From the NCBI RefSeq assembly GCF_030177755.1, contig NZ_CP126539.1:2380001-2444000 (forward strand): a DNA stretch of 64,000 nt, given 5' to 3'. A program made the position numbers and the translations under genes. Under the pieces are notes generated by a model. The model was not told the origin of the DNA and searched no databases. It saw nothing but the letters and a program-made list of their open reading frames with translations. Of this stretch, positions 27,277 to 34,999 are shown piece by piece. This DNA is from Devosia sp. RR2S18. GTDB lineage: Bacteria > Pseudomonadota > Alphaproteobacteria > Rhizobiales > Devosiaceae. Positions within the stretch are counted from its first letter, which is position 1. The number at the start of each line of letters is the position of its first letter.

Positions 27277-28644
27277 TTGAGCGCCTCTCCATCCATTGTG
27301 GCGAACAAGACCGGATCAGCCGGGCAATCCCTTGCGTCCGCCCCTTTTGCTGGTCAATCGATCCGCATCATGGGCATCCGTATCTTTGGCGCTGGACTGG
27401 GGCTCCTGGCTCAGGTTGTTGCCTCGCGCTTCATCGGCGTTGAAGAGTACGGGCACTTCGCCATCGTGTTCGTCTGGTTGCTGTTGCTAGGCCACCTCGG
27501 TACTGCCGGCACCTCTCAACTCCTCTATAAGCTGCTTGCCCAATATCTGGAGACGGGTCAGCTGGTTTTGGCCGCAGGCCTCCTCCGCTTCTGTATGTTG
27601 ATGACCCTCCTTGCCTCGGGCCTCATTGCGGGCCTCGGCATCGCCGCAGTGCTGTCAGGCTTCCTGCCGCTCGACCCTGATTTTGTTCCGCTGGCCGTCG
27701 TCACCCTCTTCGCCGTCCCCCTGCTGGCCTTCCAAGACTTCCTGGAGGCGATCGCCCGCGGCCTCGATCGACCGACACTGGGGATTGGGCCGGCTTACCT
27801 GCTGCGACATCTGGCAATCATCGCTGGCCTCGTCGGTTTGTTGCTGGTGGGACAGATAGCAACATCGCTTACCGTCGTGGCGTTGGTCATTGTCGGGCTG
27901 GTCGCCAGCATGGCTACGCAGTACGCCCTGTTACGTTCACACCTTCGGGCGGCCATTGGCGGCACTGTGCCTCGCTATCGGTCGCGCGACTGGCTACGCA
28001 CAACCATGCCGCTTGCTGCGGTCGACTTCGCCGAGGTGCTGTACTTCAATGCCGACGTGATCATCCTGGGCCTTCTGGTCCCCCCCGAACAGGTCGCGTT
28101 CTATTTCGCTGCCTCCCGCTTGACGCAGATCCTGGCCTACGTGCCCTATGGGGTCAGCGCTGCCACTGCTCAGAAATACGCGGCCCTCGGCGCTGCCAAC
28201 CGCCGCAACGATCTTCAGACCCTGATTAGCAAGTCGGCGTTGCTGGCGAGTGTGCTTGCAGCCATCGCCGCACTCGCCTTGTCGCTGCTCGCAGGACCGC
28301 TGCTGGAGCTTTTTGGGAGCGGTTATGAGCAGGCCCGCGAACTTGTGCCGGTACTCTGCCTGGGGATGGTGGTCGCCTGCCTGCTCGGGCCGGGCGAGGA
28401 CGTCCTCAACATGCTGGGAGAGGAGCGGCTGTGTGCTGTTGCCTTCGTCATCGCCCTGGTTGCCAATGTGGCGGCAGCATTCGTCTTGATACCAGTGATC
28501 GGACCCGTGGGAGCTGCCATAGCAGTGGTGCTGGGCTTTGCCGTTCGTGGCGTGATGCTGTCGCTCTTCGCCTACCGCCGCCTGGGCCTGGTGTTGCCAG
28601 CGCTGGGTACGCTCTTCGCAAAATCAAAGGGGCTTCAAACGTGA
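27277..28644 (+). CDS. Polysaccharide flippase (MOP superfamily, Wzx-like)
   Basis: A 455-residue polytopic membrane protein with about 12-14 predicted helices, of the oligosaccharide flippase type. The first helix region is IRIFGAGLGLLAQVVASRFIG and the polysaccharide-biosynthesis C-terminal part (from about residue 300) is clear. It would move lipid-linked glycans across the inner membrane. I use the TTG at 27277, but a GTG at 27298 is equally possible and no strong ribosome site marks either. Its stop overlaps the next gene's GTG (GTGA), so it is coupled with an acetyltransferase. No glycosyltransferase or polymerase is adjacent. Confidence 0.85.
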   Translation: MSASPSIVANKTGSAGQSLASAPFAGQSIRIMGIRIFGAGLGLLAQVVASRFIGVEEYGHFAIVFVWLLLLGHLGTAGTSQLLYKLLAQYLETGQLVLAAGLLRFCMLMTLLASGLIAGLGIAAVLSGFLPLDPDFVPLAVVTLFAVPLLAFQDFLEAIARGLDRPTLGIGPAYLLRHLAIIAGLVGLLLVGQIATSLTVVALVIVGLVASMATQYALLRSHLRAAIGGTVPRYRSRDWLRTTMPLAAVDFAEVLYFNADVIILGLLVPPEQVAFYFAASRLTQILAYVPYGVSAATAQKYAALGAANRRNDLQTLISKSALLASVLAAIAALALSLLAGPLLELFGSGYEQARELVPVLCLGMVVACLLGPGEDVLNMLGEERLCAVAFVIALVANVAAAFVLIPVIGPVGAAIAVVLGFAVRGVMLSLFAYRRLGLVLPALGTLFAKSKGLQT

Positions 28645-29873
28645 CCAGTTCCTACACTGTCGAAGTGCTGGATCGGAGCGAACTATGCCAGCTGAGCGCG
28701 GCCAACTGGGACGAGCTTTCCGCGAATGCAATCGACGAGAACCCGTTCTACGCTCGCGCCTACGTAATCGCCGGGCTTCAGACCATCGACGCAAATGCCG
28801 ATCTACGGGCGGTCACGGTGCGCGAACAGGGGGCGCTCGTAGGGCTGTTCCTGTTCCGACTAAAGCGGTGGCCGGTCGAACGCGCGGTGGCTGCCAGCAA
28901 CGTCTATCAATTTAACACCCAGCCGCTGATCCACAGAGACCATGCCCGTGCCGTCGTGGCGGCTTGGCAGGACGCTCTACAGAAACGTCAAATTCCGCGC
29001 CGTTGGAGCTTTCCAGATATCTGTCTCTCCAGCGCCTTTATACGTGAGTGTCAGAGCCTAGGTGCCACCAGCCAATTGGACCTAATCCCTTCTGCCGCCT
29101 ACGCGCGGGCGCGGCTTACCCGCCTTGACGGCGGCTTCGATGCTCATCTTCAAACTGTGGTCTCGAAGAGTCGCGCCAAGGACATCCAGCGCTCGCTTCG
29201 CCGTCTCCGGGAACTGGGAGAGGTGACCTTCGAGCGTCAGCGCGATCCTGCCATGGTTGTCCAGCGGATCGAGGACTTTCTCGCCATAGAGCATGCTGGC
29301 TGGAAAGGCCGGGCCGGCACTTCATTCCTGGCCAACGACGCTCATGCCGCATTCGCTCGGCGGGCTTTCCACCAAGAAGGGGCAGCCCGCACTTCGGTGG
29401 ACTCGCTGTTGCTTGACGGCAAGCCAATCGCGATCTCCGTCAATCTGCAAACCGGCGACACAGTTTTCACCCCAAAATGTGCCTATGACGAGAACTTCCG
29501 CAAGTTCAGCCCTGGCCTGGTCTTGGAGTATCTCGTCATCGAAGCCTTCTATCGTGACGGGGAGTGCGCCGAGATGGATTCCTCAACCACGGTAGACAAT
29601 CACGTTATTCAGGGGCTGTGGAACTGCGACAGGGCGATCGCGCAGGTGCTTATCGGCCCGCCGGGCTGGAAGACCCGCCTGCTGGCGTCGGCGCAGCAAC
29701 GCTGGGCCAAAGCACGACACACGTTCAAGGCGAGAATCGGCGGGGAAAGAGTGCTGGGGATCCGGGCAGCGCTACGCAGGTGGAAGCACAAGGCCCGACT
29801 TATCCAGAGCAACGCGCTCGTTGGCAGTGCCGGCTTTCTGCATGCGTTGGAGGCTCTTGCCCCGGCAATCTGA
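28641..29873 (+). CDS. GNAT-like acetyltransferase, CelD/BcsL family
   Basis: A 410-residue protein starting with GTG at 28641 inside the flippase stop. It belongs to the GNAT-like acetyltransferases of the BioF2/CelD type. The double GNAT fold is hinted by the segment SKSRAKDIQRSLRRLRELG (about residues 174-192), by LLLDGKPIAISVNLQTGDTVF (about 255-275), and by YDENFRKFSPGLVLEYLVI near 284-302. Such proteins are found in cellulose and exopolysaccharide operons, where acylation of sugar or lipid intermediates is assumed. Coupling with a flippase supports a surface glycan role. Its actual substrate cannot be read from the sequence. Confidence 0.8.
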   Translation: MTSSYTVEVLDRSELCQLSAANWDELSANAIDENPFYARAYVIAGLQTIDANADLRAVTVREQGALVGLFLFRLKRWPVERAVAASNVYQFNTQPLIHRDHARAVVAAWQDALQKRQIPRRWSFPDICLSSAFIRECQSLGATSQLDLIPSAAYARARLTRLDGGFDAHLQTVVSKSRAKDIQRSLRRLRELGEVTFERQRDPAMVVQRIEDFLAIEHAGWKGRAGTSFLANDAHAAFARRAFHQEGAARTSVDSLLLDGKPIAISVNLQTGDTVFTPKCAYDENFRKFSPGLVLEYLVIEAFYRDGECAEMDSSTTVDNHVIQGLWNCDRAIAQVLIGPPGWKTRLLASAQQRWAKARHTFKARIGGERVLGIRAALRRWKHKARLIQSNALVGSAGFLHALEALAPAI

Positions 29874-29894
29874 GCTACGCGGAGCGAAGTCTAT

Positions 29895-29929
29895 GGGCCA
29901 GGAGATCGGCTGAACCGAGCTCCCGGCCC
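29895..29929 (+). terminator. Terminator of the flippase-acetyltransferase pair
   Basis: GGGCCAGGAG (29895-29904) pairs with CTCCCGGCCC (29920-29929) with one mismatch, followed by TTGTTGTT on the plus strand. It lies in the 62-base gap between two convergent genes. Confidence 0.65.
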
Positions 29930-29935
29930 TTGTTG

Positions 29936-30916
29936 TTAGCTCTCAGCCGGCTTCGGCACCGCCGTGCGCCACACCGAGTAGAGGATGCCTGTGGCCAGGA
30001 TGATGAAGGTGATTGCCAGGGACCATTCGGCCGGGAATTTCTCCCACCCGAGCAGGTCGGCCACAAAGATCTTCGAGCCGATGAACACCAGCAACACTGC
30101 CAGAGCCTGCTTGAGGTAGGCAAAGCGGTGCAGGATTGCAGCCAGGGCGAAGTACAGCGCCCGCAGGCCCAGGATTGCAAAGATGTTGGACGTGTAGACG
30201 ATGTAGGGGTCGGTGGTGATCGCGAAGATCGCCGGCACCGAGTCGACGGCGAAGATCACGTCGGCGATCTCTATCATGACGAGCGCCATGAAGAGCGGTG
30301 TCATAAACCTCACCAGCTTACCCGACTTCGGATCTGCCTGACGGATAAAGAACCGATCGCCATGCAGATTGTCTGTCACGCGGAACCGACGGCGCATGAA
30401 GCTAAGCACCGGATTGTTCGCAAGGTCGGTCTCGCCGTGTCCGCCCGTCAGCATTTTTATGCCGGTGAAAACCAGGAAAGCCGCAAACACATAGAGAAGC
30501 CAACCGAACTCGGAGACGAGCGTGGCGCCGACGCCGATCATTATGGCACGCAGGACGATGACGCCCAGAATACCCCAGAACAGCACCCGGTGCTGCAGAT
30601 GACGGGGAATGGCGAAATAGCCGAAGATCATAGCAATGACGAAGACATTGTCCATCGCCAGGCTTTTCTCGACCACGAAGCCGGTGAGATATTCGACGCC
30701 AGACTGAGGGCCAAGCTGCCACCAGACAAAACCGCCGAACGTCACACCGAGGGCAATATAAAACCCTGAAAGCAGGAGGCTCTCGCGCACGTTGATTTCG
30801 TGGCCGTCCCGGTGCAGGACGCCTAGATCAAAGGCGAGCAACGCCATGACCAGACCAATAAAGCCGAGCCACATCCAGGCTGGCTGGCCTAGAAAAATGA
30901 GGGTGAGCAATTCCAT
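29936..30916 (-). CDS. TerC/Alx family integral membrane protein
   Basis: A 326-residue protein with about nine membrane helices. TerC family features are FDLGVLHRDGHEINVRESL (about residues 29-47), EKSLAMDNVFVIAMIF (about 83-98) with the conserved Asp-Asn, and EIADVIFAVDSVPAIFAI near 217-234. Alx, its E. coli relative, exports manganese; TerC proteins also help metalate exported enzymes. The ATG overlaps the TerB stop (TGATG), so the two are one unit. The alx-type yybP-ykoY manganese riboswitch was looked for upstream and not found. Confidence 0.92.
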   Translation of the reverse strand: MELLTLIFLGQPAWMWLGFIGLVMALLAFDLGVLHRDGHEINVRESLLLSGFYIALGVTFGGFVWWQLGPQSGVEYLTGFVVEKSLAMDNVFVIAMIFGYFAIPRHLQHRVLFWGILGVIVLRAIMIGVGATLVSEFGWLLYVFAAFLVFTGIKMLTGGHGETDLANNPVLSFMRRRFRVTDNLHGDRFFIRQADPKSGKLVRFMTPLFMALVMIEIADVIFAVDSVPAIFAITTDPYIVYTSNIFAILGLRALYFALAAILHRFAYLKQALAVLLVFIGSKIFVADLLGWEKFPAEWSLAITFIILATGILYSVWRTAVPKPAES

Positions 30917-31398
30917 CAGCGGTCACCTTCCCCAAGGCCCAGAACCACTTCGACGCGGTGCAACGCGCCAAGCTCCGCGGGATGAACAAGGCTGTCCGCG
31001 GCAACGACGTTGGTGCAGGTGGCATGGATCGTCCGGCGCTCGGCTGCAGATAGCTGAAGCGTCGCCAGAGAGGACAGAGCTCTGTCCTCCGCTTCGGCGG
31101 GATCATCGTCGTAGGCGCGCAGGTGACCGGCGAGTTCCTGCCCCAGATCGGCTACGGAAAAGCCGCGCAGGCGGGGGTTGGCGAGGAACGCCTCCACCAG
31201 ACGACGGCGCTCGACGAGCTCGACCCGACCATCGGCCCGGGCGATGATTACCGCGGCAGCTACCAAGGCCTGCAGGATCGGCTCCGCACCTGCGCTCTCG
31301 ACTTCATGGCGCAACTCGCGCGGGGACAGGGACTGCCGAACGCGCGATCCGCGGCCGGGGGAGAATAGGTCGTCATTTGTATTTCTGGCGTTTGCCAT
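30916..31398 (-). CDS. TerB family tellurite resistance protein
   Basis: A 160-residue soluble protein with the helical TerB fold: AAAVIIARADGRVELVERRRLVEAFL (about residues 48-73, in parts AVIIARADGRVE and RRRLVEAFL) and a matching second half, VVAADSLVHPAELGALHRVEVVLG. The paired acidic loops are the usual metal-binding sites. It precedes TerC by one overlapping base. TerB and TerC proteins are proposed to form a membrane metal-sensing complex. The N-terminal 25 residues are Arg/Ser-rich and not part of the domain. Confidence 0.85.
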   Translation of the reverse strand: MANARNTNDDLFSPGRGSRVRQSLSPRELRHEVESAGAEPILQALVAAAVIIARADGRVELVERRRLVEAFLANPRLRGFSVADLGQELAGHLRAYDDDPAEAEDRALSSLATLQLSAAERRTIHATCTNVVAADSLVHPAELGALHRVEVVLGLGEGDR

Positions 31399-31465
31399 GG
31401 ATGTTTCCTCTCAACTTGCCGCTCGGCACAGCTGAGGGAATGCGCATGGTGATCCAAGATTAGCC

Positions 31466-31486
31466 GGGCACCAAACGCAGGTGCCC
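31466..31486 (-). promoter_or_regulatory. Hairpin in the terB-terC leader
   Basis: GGGCACC (31466-31472) and GGTGCCC (31480-31486) form a perfect 7-bp stem with a seven-base loop, about 70 bases before the terB start. There is no T-tract. It may be part of a regulated leader, but nothing in it matches a riboswitch class I know. Confidence 0.35.
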
Positions 31487-31662
31487 ACGAGCCCTGCCAA
31501 GGTGATCCGACATCGCGTGGCAGCAGAGCTACCAACGCCAGAGGGGCCCGGTCACGTCATCGAGATTGGGAGGCCTAGTTGTTCTTGCAAGTGGGGGTGC
31601 CAGATTTTTCCGCCGCGGACCAGAAGGCCCTGCAGCGCGCAAGCAAAGCGGTCAGCGACAGC

Positions 31663-32253
31663 TTATCCACTGAAGCCAAAGTACCAGACTGCAACAGGAA
31701 CGCCGAGCAGCACAATTAGGGCCAGGATCATCAGTGCACCATCGCGAGTCAGCAGACTCGCGGCAAAGAGCGCGATCACAGCAGATGCGATGGAGCCTGA
31801 TGTCGGAATTATTTCCATGAAAGGCATGAAAAGCGTTAGCAGGGCGACGAGAATGAGCGGCACAAGGAGTATGGGTCGGTGAAAAAGCCAGGTCAGGCGC
31901 GGCTTGATAAGTCGCTCGACCAAATGGACCGGCTTGCGCAGCCAGCCGATCCCCTTCCTGACCTTGTCGGTACCCATGTGCCGCTTGGTAATAAAGCCCG
32001 GCAACCAGACACATTTCCGGCCGAAGATCAGTTGCACGACCAGAAGGAGGACAATTACCCCGACCATAGTAGTCAGGCCCGGAATGCCGCTGGCCGGTGA
32101 GGTCGACACCAGTGAAAAGATCAGCATCAGGGACGCAAACGATCGCTGCCCGAGCGTTTTGACGACCTCGTCCACGGATATGCTGTCGCCCTGAGCCGAT
32201 TTCTCGAGCTGATCGAGGACGTCGCTGAGCGCGTGTGTTCCTTGTTGTGCCAT
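31663..32253 (-). CDS. ExoD-like exopolysaccharide synthesis membrane protein
   Basis: A 196-residue membrane protein from the ATG at 32253 (MAQQGTHALSDVLDQL). After a soluble helical start (residues 1-45, with SISVDEVVKTLGQRSF), four to five hydrophobic helices follow, the usual ExoD layout. ExoD of Sinorhizobium is needed for normal exopolysaccharide amounts and alkali tolerance, but its biochemical role is unknown. The signature PASGIPGLTTMVG lies near residue 64. The gene is single, flanked by TerB on one side and a small secreted protein on the other. Confidence 0.85.
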   Translation of the reverse strand: MAQQGTHALSDVLDQLEKSAQGDSISVDEVVKTLGQRSFASLMLIFSLVSTSPASGIPGLTTMVGVIVLLLVVQLIFGRKCVWLPGFITKRHMGTDKVRKGIGWLRKPVHLVERLIKPRLTWLFHRPILLVPLILVALLTLFMPFMEIIPTSGSIASAVIALFAASLLTRDGALMILALIVLLGVPVAVWYFGFSG

Positions 32254-32320
32254 GCCCCACCTGCTTATGGAGGAGCAACGTTCGTTTTTCGGGGCTGGTT
32301 CCTCAGCCAGTCGGGGGCAG

Positions 32321-32575
32321 CTAAGGTGTCCACTCGCGCGTACAGGATTTGTCGACGTCCGCCGGTTGGCCGCTCTCCTGGTGCTCCAAACAGTCACATT
32401 GCGCCAGGAAAGCCGCCGCTTCGGCGTCAGTCAGCTTGTCGCGGGACTTTAGCATTTCCAACTGCCAGCGGCAGAGTTGGGTATTGGATGCCCCTTGGGC
32501 GAGCGCTGCGGTAGGTGTGACAAGGCACATAGCGTTGACAAGCGCCAGGAGTGCTGGCGAGACGAAACGGATCAT
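32321..32575 (-). CDS. Small secreted cysteine-containing protein
   Basis: An 84-residue hypothetical protein. A signal peptide (residues 1-26, MIRFVSPALLALVNAMCLV...AALA) would release a mature chain of about 58 residues with four cysteines: one early (LCRW), a CDC pair, and one near the C-terminus (SCTREW), possibly two disulfides. The region KLTDAEAAAFLAQCDCLEH reads as a helix. I recognise no family. It is independent of the upstream antiporter (44-base gap) and of ExoD (67-base gap). Confidence 0.6.
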   Translation of the reverse strand: MIRFVSPALLALVNAMCLVTPTAALAQGASNTQLCRWQLEMLKSRDKLTDAEAAAFLAQCDCLEHQESGQPADVDKSCTREWTP

Positions 32576-32619
32576 TGCTACCCTTAATCTCGGCAGCGAA
32601 GAGAAACGGTCTGTCGGGT

Positions 32620-34398
32620 CTAATTGCGGCGTCGGCGATAAACGTCCATCAGCTTGCCACCAAGGTTGGTCCAGGATGTGCGGGGCCGGTCTTCATCCAC
32701 GATAGCCAGTCCACAGGCGACTGCCTGCCCCGCATCGTCAACCTCCCGGACCACGAGTTCGACGGTTCCCAATGCTACCCGATCGCCTATTTCGGCGCGG
32801 CCGCCGACACGTGAACCGACGAAGTCGGCAATGCTCACATCGTCTACCTCCGCCGGCAGGGTCACGCCGTAGAGCGCCGCCAGCGTGTGGATCGATTGCC
32901 TTGGATCGACATCAAATATGCCGAAGAAATCGCGGTCGTCGGGTGCCACTTCCGCGGGGCCGGCGAAAAGTCGATCCAGCAGGCGCACAAAGCGCGGTGC
33001 AGTGAACACATAGACGTTGTCGGCGGGTTGTAGGTGTCGAACCTGCTGCCATTTCATAGAATGCCCATCCCGAATGACCAGTGATGGCCTGGCCCAGCGC
33101 GGCAGCCTTGCGCCACGAGCGACCGGGCTCCCCTCCGCCACTTTATAGACCACCAGTTCATGGTGAGCGGTGCCTGGGAGTTCCAGTTCCACGCGGTTGA
33201 GGGGACCAACTATTGGCGGCACGATCAGGCGGAGCCAGCGCGCCATTGGCCGCAAGGTCCAGCCTTGGAGAACCAGCGAAACGAGAACCACAATGAAAAC
33301 GGTATTGAAATAGAGCTGTCCATTAGGCAGTTCAGCAATCACGGGCAGAATGGCTAGGAGGATCGAGACGGCACCACGCAGACCCACCCAGCCAACAAAG
33401 ACCTGCTCGCGTCCGCGAAAGCCAAAGGGAAGCAGGCACAACCACACAGCAAACGGGCGAGCCACGAGGATCAATACAAATGCCAGCAACAAAGCTCCGG
33501 GCGCGGCAGCAAGGAATTCGGACGGCGTCGCATAAAGACCCAGCATCACAAACATGACGATTTGCGCTAGCCAGGTCATGCCTCCCTGAAACCGCCGCAG
33601 ACCATCGGCGCCCCGCAGCCGCCGATTGCCGGCTACGAGGCCCGCGACGTAGACGGCAAGGAAGCCGCTACCGCCGAGAATTCCGGCGAGAGCGAAGAGG
33701 AAAAAGGCCGCTGCCAGGACCAGCACGGGATAAAGCGCACCCTCGAGATCGACGCGGTTGACCACCACGGCGATCAGCAGCCCGCCACCGATGCCCATCA
33801 CCACACCCAGGCCCATCTGCTGGATGAAACCGAGAAGAACGCCAGCATCGGGGTAGTCGATACCCGCTGCGATTAGCTCGACCAGAAGCATGGTAAGGAA
33901 GATCGCCATTGGGTCGTTGGAGCCGGACTCCACTTCAAGCGTAGAGCGCACGCGCTCACGAATGGTAATCTGACCGATGCGCAGCAGGAAAAAGACGGCT
34001 GCCGCGTCGGTCGATCCGACGATGGCGCCAATCAGCAAGGACTGGAGCCATCCCAGTCCCAAGGCGTAGTGCGCGGCTACGCCAACTATGGCCGCGGTCA
34101 GAACCACGCCTAAGGTGGCTAGGGTGATCGCGGGTCCCGCCGCCTGCCGGAACGAGCGGATAGACGTGCCAAAGCCCGAATCGAAGAGGATGACGGCGAG
34201 CGCCAAGCTGCCGATGAAGTACGCAGCGCCTGCATCGTTGAAGCGCAAGCCCAGCCCATCCTCACCTGCCGCCAAGCCGACGAAGAGGAAAACGAGGAGC
34301 AGTGGCGCGCCGAAACGAAACGCTGCAAGGCTGGTGAAGATCGAAGCGACCAACAGCCCCGAGCTGACCAGAATGACGAGGTAAATCCAATCGACCAG
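32620..34398 (-). CDS. K+/H+ antiporter, NhaP2 family, probable CTG start
   Basis: A CPA1-type antiporter of 592 codons: 12-13 membrane helices (to about residue 400), then a cytoplasmic part with a TrkA-C type domain (GSPVARGARLPRWARPSLVI) and a C-terminal domain found in NhaP2 proteins. The longest frame with a standard start begins with TTG at 34353, but this cuts into the first helix and has no ribosome site. A CTG at 34396-34398 has AAGGAGG five bases before it and restores the N-terminus LVDWIYLVILVSSGLL. I annotate from that CTG. The gene follows a PtsN-like EIIA gene by 33 bases, probably in one operon. Confidence 0.85.
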   Translation of the reverse strand: MVDWIYLVILVSSGLLVASIFTSLAAFRFGAPLLLVFLFVGLAAGEDGLGLRFNDAGAAYFIGSLALAVILFDSGFGTSIRSFRQAAGPAITLATLGVVLTAAIVGVAAHYALGLGWLQSLLIGAIVGSTDAAAVFFLLRIGQITIRERVRSTLEVESGSNDPMAIFLTMLLVELIAAGIDYPDAGVLLGFIQQMGLGVVMGIGGGLLIAVVVNRVDLEGALYPVLVLAAAFFLFALAGILGGSGFLAVYVAGLVAGNRRLRGADGLRRFQGGMTWLAQIVMFVMLGLYATPSEFLAAAPGALLLAFVLILVARPFAVWLCLLPFGFRGREQVFVGWVGLRGAVSILLAILPVIAELPNGQLYFNTVFIVVLVSLVLQGWTLRPMARWLRLIVPPIVGPLNRVELELPGTAHHELVVYKVAEGSPVARGARLPRWARPSLVIRDGHSMKWQQVRHLQPADNVYVFTAPRFVRLLDRLFAGPAEVAPDDRDFFGIFDVDPRQSIHTLAALYGVTLPAEVDDVSIADFVGSRVGGRAEIGDRVALGTVELVVREVDDAGQAVACGLAIVDEDRPRTSWTNLGGKLMDVYRRRRN

Positions 34399-34431
34399 GG
34401 AGTCCTCCTTCGTGCGCCTAACTTGTCGCGG

Positions 34432-34875
34432 TTAGTTTTCGAATGCCGCCATTACCTCCTCGGCGGACTGGGCACTGCGGAGCTGCTTGATCGTGTCTGC
34501 TTTCCGCAAAGCCCGCGCGAAGCTGGCAATGCCCTCGAGATGCGTCTTCGAGGCCCCCGCTGGGGTCAAGAGTAGCAAGACCAGGTCCACTGGCGTGCCG
34601 TCCGCAGCCCCAAAATCGACAGGTGTCGCTGGGCGCAAGAAGACCGCCATGGCTTCATCCAGGCCCTCCAGTTGCGCATGGGGAAAAGCAATGCCTGAGC
34701 CAATTGCGGTGGATCCCAACTTCTCACGGGCGGCAAGCGCGTGGCGGCATTCATCCACACGCGACCCGCACCGCTCGCTGACGCGCTCGGAGAGAAACTG
34801 CAGCACTTCCTTCTTGCTGCCGAGATCGACATCAAGATGCACATCAGCCGACTGCAGCAGGTCTGTGATGCTCAT
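34432..34875 (-). CDS. PTS EIIA-Ntr (PtsN)-like phosphocarrier domain protein
   Basis: A 147-residue single-domain EIIA of the nitrogen-PTS/fructose type. The phosphorylation site is GSGIAFPHAQ with H66, and the following FLRPATPVDFGAADGTPVDLVLLLL is typical, in parts ATPVDFGAADG and VDLVLLLL. EIIA-Ntr proteins regulate by binding partners rather than by moving sugar; in E. coli PtsN controls TrkA and KdpD, hence potassium. Here the next gene in the same direction is a K+/H+ antiporter with a TrkA-C-like domain. It is not beside rpoN, so this may be a second, dedicated paralogue. Confidence 0.85.
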   Translation of the reverse strand: MSITDLLQSADVHLDVDLGSKKEVLQFLSERVSERCGSRVDECRHALAAREKLGSTAIGSGIAFPHAQLEGLDEAMAVFLRPATPVDFGAADGTPVDLVLLLLTPAGASKTHLEGIASFARALRKADTIKQLRSAQSAEEVMAAFEN

Positions 34876-34999
34876 GACAAAATGTCTCCGGTTATCGCAA
34901 CCGCTGCCGGATTGCGGGCGGCGATTGCTGTTGACTTAGACCAATAAATTAGCGCTGCCGCAATCGGTGCCCGACCGGCTAACGGTTGTTGCCCCCTGC

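Noticed and set aside
31399..31662. Possible yybP-ykoY manganese riboswitch before terB-terC
   Set aside because: The conserved loops of that riboswitch could not be found on the minus strand; only a simple hairpin remains.
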